Of a stretch of DNA of 5,229 bases, positions 1 through 5,229 are shown one piece after another. The notes under the pieces were generated by a model, which searched no databases, was not told the DNA's origin, and was given only the letters and a program-made list of their open reading frames with translations. Source of the stretch: an uncultured Bacilli bacterium (GTDB taxonomy: Bacteria; Bacillota_I; Bacilli_A; RF39; UBA660); assembly GCA_947630585.1 (NCBI GenBank), contig CANRIE010000049.1, forward strand, positions 1-5,229, given 5' to 3'. Made by a program: the position numbers and the translations under genes. Every line of letters begins with the position of its first letter. Within the stretch, counting starts at the first letter, position 1.

Positions 1-30
1 ACTCTATGTCATGTGTATTGAAATTTATAA

Positions 31-285
31 CATTTTAACTTTGCCATTTTTTTAACATTTTATCTTGACTTTTACAATTATTCGGAATTATTAAAAAAAG
101 AAGTTTATGAAAAGTATGATTTAGTAGAAATAAGGAAATATATCGAAAAGATATTTAATCGTTATAATACAATAAAATACTTATATAATTATTCTTCTGA
201 AGAGTATAATATTAGGATAACTCCAACTTATGAACTTAGAGAAGGTACTAATTCTAACAAAATATCAGATTCAGTTGGAGACATA
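31..285 (+). other. Start-less in-frame upstream extension of the HTH gene
   Basis: The reading frame of the HTH gene at 286-522 stays open back to the TAA at 28-30. That is 85 stop-free codons in a very AT-rich sequence, which is unlikely by chance. From about 61 the translation looks like a real soluble protein (for example YSELLKKEVYEKYDLVEIRKY, then a Lys/Tyr/Asn-rich stretch ending in GDIVERVVDN). No ATG, GTG or TTG exists in this frame between 31 and 285. The stretch is therefore either the true N-terminal half of the gene with a lost start, or a region using a rare start such as ATT at 46. The first ten codons (31-60) are hydrophobic and may be non-coding. No convincing promoter or ribosome binding site is visible before it. 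Nothing else is seen in positions 1-285. Confidence 0.5.
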
Positions 286-522
286 GTGGAGAGAGTTGTA
301 GATAACAAAATGTGGCTTGTTAAATTTTATAATTCTATTTGTAATTTAGCATTAAAAATGACTAGAGCGGAAGCACAATATATAGTAGGCACATTTTTTT
401 CTAACAAATCCGAAGAATATGTATGCGATAATATAGGAATTTGTAGAAATACTCTCCAAAAAGTTAAGAAAAGTTGTTTAGTAAAAACTTGGGTTGAATT
501 TCAAAATTTAGATAAGGGATAA
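286..522 (+). CDS. Small helix-turn-helix protein, phage ArpU/sigma region 4-like
   Basis: Probable DNA-binding regulator of 78 residues as read from GTG 286, which has GGAG at 277-280 five bases upstream. The C-terminal half carries a helix-turn-helix of the sigma region 4 or ArpU style. A helix beginning MTRAEAQYIV (residues 25-34) is followed by SEEYVCDNIGICRNTLQKVKK (about 42-62), where 'NIGICRNTL' sits at the turn and the start of the recognition helix. Late-transcription regulators of the ArpU type on phages and integrative elements usually have about 130-160 residues. The copy from GTG 286 is only half of that, and coding-like sequence continues in frame upstream, so the annotated start is probably not the ancestral one. 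The stop codon sits inside a terminator-like hairpin, and the RHH gene follows 40 bases later. The family assignment rests on pattern only; the HTH call is moderately sure and the exact family is not. Confidence 0.6.
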   Translation: MERVVDNKMWLVKFYNSICNLALKMTRAEAQYIVGTFFSNKSEEYVCDNIGICRNTLQKVKKSCLVKTWVEFQNLDKG

Positions 523-543
523 CTTGTAAAAAGTTATCTTTTT
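516..543 (+). terminator. Intrinsic terminator-like hairpin overlapping a stop codon
   Basis: GATAACTT (518-525) pairs perfectly with AAGTTATC (531-538) around a five-base loop. The stem can be extended by G-U pairs, and five T residues follow (539-543). The TAA stop of the HTH gene (520-522) lies inside the 5' arm. The next ribosome binding site begins five bases after the T tract, leaving no room for a new promoter. The element therefore either ends most transcripts or acts as an attenuator with read-through. Confidence 0.65.
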
Positions 544-548
544 AAGTT

Positions 549-555
549 AGGAGGT
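549..555 (+). promoter_or_regulatory. Ribosome binding site that fixes the TTG start at 563
   Basis: AGGAGGT is a full Shine-Dalgarno sequence. It overlaps the GTG at 554, so that GTG cannot be the start. TTG at 563 lies eight bases downstream of GGAGG, which is ideal spacing. Confidence 0.75.
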
Positions 556-562
556 GAAAAAA

Positions 563-811
563 TTGGCAGAGATTATTAAAGTTTCATTATCTAGCAACAT
601 GAAAGAGTTAATTAAAAATAGAGCTAGTGAATTAGAAATGTCTAGTCCTGAGTATTTAAGATTACTTGCAGATTTAGATATTTCGATCCAAAGATATCAA
701 AGTTTAGTTACTTATATAAATTTGCTATATAACAAAATCAATGATTGTCATATTAAATTAGGAATTGTATCAACTCCTTTACAAGAACCGCCATTAATAA
801 AATTAAATTAA
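563..811 (+). CDS. Ribbon-helix-helix-like small DNA-binding protein
   Basis: A protein of 82 residues from a TTG start, chosen because the AGGAGGT at 549-555 overlaps the longer GTG option at 554. The N-terminal half fits the ribbon-helix-helix fold: a short strand (IIKVSLSS), a helix (NMKELIKNRASELEM), then a second helix (SPEYLRLLADLDI). This is the order seen in CopG/Arc-type repressors and in the accessory RHH proteins of plasmid or integrative-element mobilisation (MobC-like). The C-terminal half is a probable helix (IQRYQSLVTYINLLYNKIND) followed by a Pro-containing tail, and could mediate oligomerisation. The likely role is as a DNA-binding regulator or a relaxosome or partition accessory; the sequence does not decide which. 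It follows the HTH gene closely, after a terminator-like hairpin. The promoter of the next operon begins 14 bases after its stop, so this protein could also bind there, which is speculation. Confidence 0.65.
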   Translation: MAEIIKVSLSSNMKELIKNRASELEMSSPEYLRLLADLDISIQRYQSLVTYINLLYNKINDCHIKLGIVSTPLQEPPLIKLN

Positions 812-825
812 TTTAACAAAAAGCG

Positions 826-854
826 CTGACAAGTTCTTAAATTCATTATATAAT
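826..854 (+). promoter_or_regulatory. Sigma-A promoter of the surface-protein operon
   Basis: CTGACA (826-831, five of six matches to the -35 consensus) and a perfect TATAAT (849-854) are separated by exactly 17 bases. The predicted transcription start near 861 gives a leader of about 30 bases before the GTG at 892. This is the best promoter in the window and probably drives both the membrane protein and the adhesin. No clear operator palindrome is seen beyond AT-rich symmetry around 852-870. Confidence 0.8.
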
Positions 855-876
855 ATTATCAATTAATATTTTATAT

Positions 877-883
877 GAGGAGG
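877..883 (+). promoter_or_regulatory. Ribosome binding site for the GTG start at 892
   Basis: GAGGAGG lies eight bases before GTG 892. Its strength and spacing decide the start, and no ATG lies nearby in frame. Confidence 0.8.
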
Positions 884-891
884 AAAAGAAA

Positions 892-1602
892 GTGGAAAAA
901 AAGAAATTAATCCCTCTTGTCATAATTTTTATAGTTTTTGTACTAATTTTATTTAGTATAGAAAGCTATGTTTTAAAAACAAGGGTAAAGGAAGAAAATA
1001 TTAAGGATAATGATATCCAAGATAATGATGATTCAAGTAAAATTGAAAATGACAATCAACAAGATGAAATAGATGAAACTAAAGGTGAAGAAGAAATAAA
1101 TAATAATATTGAAAATGAATCTTCACAGGAAAGTGATTCTAAAAAACAAGAAGAATTACCTAAAAATAATACAACTACTAATAACAATTCAACAACTAAT
1201 AATACAAGCAGTAATAATACAAGTCAAAAAAATTCTAATTCTAATAATAAAGTAGAAAATAATAAAGGTAATTCTAATAATAATTCAACTTCAAAACCAA
1301 ATGATAATAATACTACATCTACTAGTCCAAGTATTCCAAATGAGAATAAACAGGGAAGTAGTAGTGTTAATGATAATAAGGATAATAGTAGTGAAGTTGA
1401 AAACAAACAAGAAACTCATATTACAAGAAATGTTTTTAAAACTCTAAATGAGTGTATGGATAAGGGAAGAGAATTAAATTTGAAAGATATTATTCATATT
1501 GTTTCAACTTATTGTGAATCTGTAGCTGAAAATGGAGAAATTATTGGCTATGATTTATATTTCGTTTATGAAGATATGAGTTTGGAAAGATATAATTGGT
1601 AA
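892..1602 (+). CDS. Membrane-anchored protein with long low-complexity spacer
   Basis: I do not recognise this 236-residue protein as a named family. It starts at GTG 892 behind GAGGAGG. MEKKK is followed by a hydrophobic segment (about residues 6-23), a positively charged N-terminus typical of a signal anchor with the rest outside the cell. No lipobox Cys follows, so it is not a lipoprotein. Residues about 30-173 are disordered: first acidic (Asp/Glu/Lys/Asn), then dominated by Asn, Ser and Thr, like a spacer that crosses the cell wall. Residues about 174-236 form a small compact domain with two cysteines (Cys188, Cys208), a motif pair NECMDKG and STYCESVAENG, and an aromatic end (YDLYFVYEDMSLERYNW). 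The two cysteines could form a disulfide. It is the first gene behind the promoter at 826-854, and the adhesin follows after 42 bases. The likely role is as a surface partner, an anchor or an assembly factor for the adhesin, inferred from context only. The spacer DNA is rich in AAT-type triplets and may vary in length between strains. Confidence 0.75.
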   Translation: MEKKKLIPLVIIFIVFVLILFSIESYVLKTRVKEENIKDNDIQDNDDSSKIENDNQQDEIDETKGEEEINNNIENESSQESDSKKQEELPKNNTTTNNNSTTNNTSSNNTSQKNSNSNNKVENNKGNSNNNSTSKPNDNNTTSTSPSIPNENKQGSSSVNDNKDNSSEVENKQETHITRNVFKTLNECMDKGRELNLKDIIHIVSTYCESVAENGEIIGYDLYFVYEDMSLERYNW

Positions 1603-1622
1603 TCTACGGATTACTTTTTTTT
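1598..1622 (+). terminator. Terminator-like hairpin overlapping the stop codon, before the adhesin
   Basis: GTAATC (1599-1604) and GATTAC (1609-1614) form a six-base-pair stem with a TACG tetraloop, extendable by a G-U pair (1598 with 1615). Eight T residues (1615-1622) follow. The TAA of the membrane protein (1600-1602) is in the 5' arm. Only 22 bases separate the T tract from the adhesin ATG and no promoter fits there, so the adhesin probably depends on read-through. The short stem suggests partial termination. Confidence 0.6.
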
Positions 1623-1631
1623 ATGGAAAGG

Positions 1632-1639
1632 AAAGGAAA
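1632..1639 (+). promoter_or_regulatory. Ribosome binding site of the adhesin
   Basis: AAAGGAAA lies just upstream of ATG 1645, with eight bases between its GG (1635-1636) and the ATG. It is weaker than the two AGGAGG sites of the preceding genes. An in-frame TAA directly before the ATG (1642-1644) excludes any longer start. Confidence 0.6.
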
Positions 1640-1644
1640 TTTAA

Positions 1645-1728
1645 ATGAAAAGAATATATATTTTAGTGTTAGGAGTTGCATTAATAACATTAAGTTTTTT
1701 TCTTTCAAAACTAAATGTTAGTGCAGCT
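1645..1728 (+). other. Signal peptide of the adhesin
   Basis: Residues 1-28 have a basic start (MKR), a hydrophobic core (ILVLGVALITLSFFL) and a small-residue cleavage region (NVSAAT). Cleavage after Ala27 or Ala28 is expected, leading to Sec export. Confidence 0.8.
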
Positions 1729-4700
1729 ACTATGGGATTTAGTTATCCTAAAGGAATTTATTTTGAACGAACTGGTAGTCATTATGTATCAAATGGAGTA
1801 CCATTTTATACAATTGATGGAAAAATAACTTATTGTGTAGAGCCAGGAGTTGAAGTAACAACATATAATTATCATTCAGTAAATTTTGATAGTGCCAATT
1901 TGCCTTATAGTAGAAGTACATTTCAAACATTACAATTAATTGGACATTACGGATACGAATATCCAGGGCATCAGACAGACAAGTATAGAGTTGCAACTCA
2001 AGTCTTAATTTGGGAGCATACTTCAAACGATCCAATTAAATTAACGACAGAGAGATATGGTGAAGGACAACCTGTAAGTGTTGATGCTGAAAAAAATGAA
2101 ATTATGAGATTAGTTAATAGTCATTATAATCGACCTTCATTCAATGGCGTAACAAAAACTGGATATCTAAATCAAGAATTTTTTATTGAAGATACATCAG
2201 GAGTATTAAGTACTTTTGAAATTGAAGATAAGGGTGGTAATGAAGCACGAATTGAAGGTAACAAATTGTATATAACTCCTAAAGTAATAAATAGTTCATC
2301 AATTACTCTTAGAAAAAAATTCTATGATAATGGAACAACATTACTTTGGAGAGGTGATGATGGAAGTCAAGTTTTAGGATCATTAAGAGCCGGCGATCCA
2401 GTTTATACAACGATTAATTTAAATACGTTGGGAGCTAAATTGACAGTTGAAAAAGTTGACAAAGATACAGGACTTGCTATTGCTAGAGGTGATGCAACTT
2501 TAAAAGGTGCAGTTTATGGTTTATATGATGAATTTGGATTATTAGTAACTAAGTTAACTACTGATGAAAATGGAAGAGTTACAAGCGATTATTTATCAAA
2601 AATCGGAAAATTCAAATTAAAAGAACTTACTCCTTCAAAAGGATACGAGTTAGATCCAACAGTTTATGAAATAGAAATAACTGCTGATGATATTAATCCT
2701 AAAGTTAAAGTGTATGAAAATATTGTTGAAAGAGATTTACAAATTTTTAAGGCATATGCAACAGATAAAACAGGTTTCTTAACTGGAGAACCAAATATTA
2801 CCTTTGATATTTATTTAAAATCTAGTAATAAATTAGTTGCAAGTATAACAACTGATAAAGATGGATATGCTGAAACTAAACTAGTTTATGGAACATACAT
2901 TGTAAAACAAAGAAATGCAACAAGTGGTTTTGAAAAGGTTAAAGATTTTGAAATTACTATTGATGAAAATACACCAAATATTTTGCATAAAACGTTAGCA
3001 AATGCAGAAATTACAGCAAAATTAAAATTAGTAAAAATTGATAGTGAATCTAAATTACCAATCAATTTAGCAGGAGTGCAATTTAAATTAAAAGATGTGA
3101 AAACTGGTAAATATGTATGTCAAAATATTTCATACCCTAATCAAGAAGAAGTTTGTGTTTTTGAAACTGATTCAAATGGTGAATTTATGACACCATATCC
3201 ATTAGCAAGTGGAACTTATAAAATTGAAGAAATAAAAGCCCCTAAAGGTTATTTATTAAATACAACTGAAATAACATTTACTATTGATGAAAATGCTAAA
3301 TTAATTCAAGATGATAAGTATGGAACTTATATAAGTGTTGAGGTTATTAATAAACAAATTAAAGGAGAAATTAAAGTAGAAAAAACTGGAGAAGCGTTTA
3401 AAGTTAAAAATGGTTCTTTTTCTTATGATGAAGTTGAGCTTGAAGGAATTGAATTTTCATTATATGCTGCTGAAGATATAAAAACAGCTGATGGTATCTT
3501 ACATTATCATAAAGGAGATTTAATAAAGACTATAAAAACTGATGGAAAAGGAAAAGTAACTTTTAGTAATTTATATCTAGGAAGTTATATTGTTAAAGAA
3601 ACAAAAACTTTAAAAGATTTTATTTTAGATGTAACAGAACATAAAGTAACATTAACATCTACTGATAGTAAAACGGCAATTGTTTCAGAAGTTTTAAAAT
3701 TAAAAAACAATTTGAAAAAAGGAGATTTTGAGTTTACGAAAGAAGATTTAGTTACTGGTAAGAAATTAGCAAATGCTATTATAGAAGTTTATACTAAAGA
3801 TACTAATGAATTAGTATTTAAAGGAAAAACTGATAGTAATGGTAAAATTGTAATTAAAAATTTAAAAGTAGGTAAATATGTATTCCGTGAAATTGAAGCC
3901 CCAGAAGGTTATGTTTTAAATGATGAAAAAATTGAATTTGAAATATTAGAAAATGGACAAGTGGTTAAAGGTATTCTAAAAAATGAAAAAATTAAAGGAG
4001 ATTTAGATTTTACGAAAGAAGATATTTCAAACGGAACACCACTTCCAAATACACTAATTGAAGTATATAAGAAAGATACTAACGAGTTAGTTTTCTCTGG
4101 AAGAACTAATGAAAATGGTAAAGTAGTAATTAAAAATCTTGAATATGGAAAATACTATATTCTTGAAAAAGAAGCCCCAGAAGGTTATGTTTTAAATGAT
4201 GAAAAAATGTATTTTGAAATTAAAACTAATGGTGAAATTATTAAAGCTACTATGAAAGATGAAAAAATTAAAGGAGATTTAGATTTCACAAAGGAAGATA
4301 TTTCAAACGGAACACCACTTCCAAATACATTAATAGAAATATATAAGAAAGAAAATGATGAACTAATTTTTTCAGGTCGTACTGATGAAAATGGAAAGAT
4401 TCTTATTAAAGATATTGAATATGGTAAATACTATATTTTAGAGAAAGAAGCCCCAGAAGGTTATGTTTTAAATGATGAAAAAATGTTCTTTGAAATAAAA
4501 ATAAATGGTGAAGTTATTAAAGCTACCATGAAAGATGAAAAGATAAAGGGAGATTTAAAATTTACAAAAGAAGATTTATCAACTGGAGAACCTTTACCTA
4601 ACACTTTAATTGAAATTTATAAACAAGGGACTAATGAATTGGTTTTCTCTGGTAGAACTGATGAAACAGGTCAAATTTTAATTAAAGATATTGAATATGG

Positions 4701-5229
4701 TAAATACTATATTTTAGAGAAAGAAGCCCCAGAAGGTTATGTTTTAAATGAAGGTAAAATGTATTTTGAAATATTAATGAATGGTGAAGTTATTAAAGCT
4801 ACCATGAAAGATGAAAAAATCAAAGGAGATTTAGATTTTACAAAAGAGGATTTTTCTACTGATGAACCATTACCAAATACATTAATAGAAATATATAAGA
4901 AAGAAAATGATGAACTAATTTTTTCAGGTCGTACTGATGAAAATGGAAAGATTGTAATTAAAAATCTTGAATATGGAGAATACTATATTCTTGAAAAAGA
5001 AGCCCCAGAAGGTTATATATTAAATGAAGAAAAAATGTTCTTTGAAATAAAAATAAATGGTGAAGTTGTTAAAACTACCATGAAAGATGAAAAAATCAAA
5101 GGAGATTTAGATTTTACAAAAGAGGATTTTTCTACTGATGAACCATTACCAAATACATTAATAGAAATATATAAGAAAGAAAATGATGAACTAATTTTTT
5201 CAGGTCGTACTGATGAAAATGGAAAGATT
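1645..5229 (+). CDS. Thioester-domain adhesin with CnaB/SpaA isopeptide repeats (3' partial)
   Basis: A large secreted surface adhesin; 1195 codons are present and the frame is open at the window end. Residues 1-28 are a signal peptide (MKR, hydrophobic core, cleavage near VSA-A). Residues about 38-166 are a thioester domain: Cys64 in YCVEPG and Gln119 in TQVLIW are the pair that forms the internal Cys-Gln thioester in Gram-positive TED adhesins, used for covalent attachment to a host or other surface. Residues about 169-262 are a beta-rich linker domain. CnaB domains follow, each normally locked by a Lys-Asn/Asp isopeptide bond with a catalytic Glu. My reading of the residues is Lys270/Glu327/Asn359; Lys369/Gln422/Asn453 (Glu missing); Lys464/Glu529/Asn569; Lys580/Glu652/Asn688 or 689; then 92-residue repeats from residue 693 with Lys699/Glu749/Asn780 and, in later units, Asp in place of Asn. 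The C-terminal anchor (LPXTG or membrane segment) is beyond the window. It is probably co-transcribed with the membrane protein upstream. Confidence 0.9.
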   Translation, partial: MKRIYILVLGVALITLSFFLSKLNVSAATMGFSYPKGIYFERTGSHYVSNGVPFYTIDGKITYCVEPGVEVTTYNYHSVNFDSANLPYSRSTFQTLQLIGHYGYEYPGHQTDKYRVATQVLIWEHTSNDPIKLTTERYGEGQPVSVDAEKNEIMRLVNSHYNRPSFNGVTKTGYLNQEFFIEDTSGVLSTFEIEDKGGNEARIEGNKLYITPKVINSSSITLRKKFYDNGTTLLWRGDDGSQVLGSLRAGDPVYTTINLNTLGAKLTVEKVDKDTGLAIARGDATLKGAVYGLYDEFGLLVTKLTTDENGRVTSDYLSKIGKFKLKELTPSKGYELDPTVYEIEITADDINPKVKVYENIVERDLQIFKAYATDKTGFLTGEPNITFDIYLKSSNKLVASITTDKDGYAETKLVYGTYIVKQRNATSGFEKVKDFEITIDENTPNILHKTLANAEITAKLKLVKIDSESKLPINLAGVQFKLKDVKTGKYVCQNISYPNQEEVCVFETDSNGEFMTPYPLASGTYKIEEIKAPKGYLLNTTEITFTIDENAKLIQDDKYGTYISVEVINKQIKGEIKVEKTGEAFKVKNGSFSYDEVELEGIEFSLYAAEDIKTADGILHYHKGDLIKTIKTDGKGKVTFSNLYLGSYIVKETKTLKDFILDVTEHKVTLTSTDSKTAIVSEVLKLKNNLKKGDFEFTKEDLVTGKKLANAIIEVYTKDTNELVFKGKTDSNGKIVIKNLKVGKYVFREIEAPEGYVLNDEKIEFEILENGQVVKGILKNEKIKGDLDFTKEDISNGTPLPNTLIEVYKKDTNELVFSGRTNENGKVVIKNLEYGKYYILEKEAPEGYVLNDEKMYFEIKTNGEIIKATMKDEKIKGDLDFTKEDISNGTPLPNTLIEIYKKENDELIFSGRTDENGKILIKDIEYGKYYILEKEAPEGYVLNDEKMFFEIKINGEVIKATMKDEKIKGDLKFTKEDLSTGEPLPNTLIEIYKQGTNELVFSGRTDETGQILIKDIEYGKYYILEKEAPEGYVLNEGKMYFEILMNGEVIKATMKDEKIKGDLDFTKEDFSTDEPLPNTLIEIYKKENDELIFSGRTDENGKIVIKNLEYGEYYILEKEAPEGYILNEEKMFFEIKINGEVVKTTMKDEKIKGDLDFTKEDFSTDEPLPNTLIEIYKKENDELIFSGRTDENGKI
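1756..2142 (+). other. Thioester domain (TED/TQXA type)
   Basis: YCVEPG with Cys64 (codon at 1834) and TQVLIW with Gln119 (codon at 1999) match the two motifs whose side chains bond in TED domains, the consensus second motif being TQ-x-x-[IV]-W. A following helix (EKNEIMRLVNSHYNRPSF) closes the domain as in related proteins. The boundaries are approximate. Confidence 0.8.
2431..3720 (+). other. Four divergent CnaB/SpaA domains
   Basis: Four non-repetitive domains are recognised by strand-1 Lys motifs (VEKVD, IFKAY, LVKID, VEKTG), a TDxxG turn (in the first, TDENG) and a K-E-x-x-A-P-x-G-Y-like strand. Approximate residues are 263-362, 363-455, 456-571 and 572-692. The second has KQRNATSGF where the catalytic Glu is expected. 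The third carries an extra Cys pair (492, 504). The fourth resembles the pilin-type SpaA domain, with a LYAAEDI motif and a long insertion ending in KGDLIKTIKTDGKG. Confidence 0.75.
3721..5229 (+). repeat. Tandem 276-bp repeats encoding 92-residue CnaB domains
   Basis: Units start at 3721, 3997, 4273, 4549, 4825 and 5101; the last is cut by the window end after 129 bases. The period is exactly 276 bp with no indels. Each unit begins GD-x-x-FTKED and contains the strand motif EAPEGYVLN (EAPEGYILN in the fifth) and a closing KDEK or KNEK. The first unit is the most divergent. Identical tracts link different units: 4799-4953 with 5075-5229 (155 bp to the window edge), 4321-4401 with 4873-4953 and 5149-5229 (81 bp), and 4405-4475 with 4681-4751 (71 bp). 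Confidence 0.95.

Noticed and set aside
28..62. Direct repeat TAACATTTTA (28-37 and 53-62) as an iteron or attachment site
   Set aside because: Only two short AT-rich copies exist, which is expected by chance at this base composition.
65..93. TTGACT with a downstream AT-rich box as a promoter for the HTH gene
   Set aside because: The box at the proper distance (TTATTA) is a poor -10 match.
163..168. TATAAT as a promoter -10 element
   Set aside because: No -35 element lies at the proper distance and it sits inside coding-like sequence.
554..562. GTG at 554 as the start of the RHH gene
   Set aside because: It overlaps the Shine-Dalgarno sequence AGGAGGT; TTG 563 has correct spacing.
1224..1406. 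Minus-strand open frame of 60 codons
   Set aside because: It is the complement of the Asn/Ser/Thr-rich spacer; its Leu/Ser-rich translation is a by-product of AAT-type codons, and it lies wholly inside a well-supported gene.
1748..2035. Minus-strand open frame of 95 codons
   Set aside because: It overlaps the thioester domain, which has clear motifs, a signal peptide and a ribosome binding site on the plus strand.
2485..2493. RGD tripeptide (residues 281-283) as an integrin-binding site
   Set aside because: It falls in the common CnaB pattern x-G-D-A-x-L-x-G-A-x-Y, so the Arg is likely a chance variation at a variable position.
3721..5229. CRISPR-like or non-coding tandem array
   Set aside because: The period is 276 bp, in frame, with conserved protein motifs and no spacer structure.

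Overview
The window is very AT-rich and reads almost entirely on the plus strand. It has strong AGGAGG-type ribosome binding sites, a textbook sigma-A promoter and proteins rich in Lys, Asn, Glu and Ile. This fits a low-GC Firmicutes or gut Mollicutes-like bacterium. Tryptophan is written TGG throughout and no in-frame TGA occurs in the 1195-codon reading frame, so the standard bacterial code is more likely than the Mycoplasma code. The species cannot be named from the sequence.

The left part (1-811) holds two small genes of the kind found on phages and integrative elements. The first is a helix-turn-helix protein (286-522) whose open frame runs much further upstream without a normal start codon. 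The second is an 82-residue ribbon-helix-helix-like protein (start TTG at 563, end 811). A terminator-like hairpin lies between them.

The right part (826-5229) looks like a two-gene surface operon. A well-formed promoter (826-854) leads into a GTG-started, membrane-anchored protein (892-1602) with a long Asn/Ser/Thr/Glu-rich spacer and a small C-terminal domain. After a second terminator-like hairpin that contains its stop codon comes a large secreted adhesin (1645 to beyond the window). The adhesin has a signal peptide, a thioester domain (Cys64 in YCVEPG, Gln119 in TQVLIW), a beta-rich linker domain, four divergent CnaB/SpaA domains, and at least five and a half 92-residue CnaB repeats encoded by exact 276-bp units. 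Its C-terminus and any cell-wall sorting signal lie outside the window.

My reading, which is inference, is that the adhesin is a long, covalently stabilised stalk with a reactive thioester tip that can bond covalently to a surface. The smaller membrane protein is probably made with it. The two hairpins that overlap stop codons may set the ratio of downstream to upstream gene expression.
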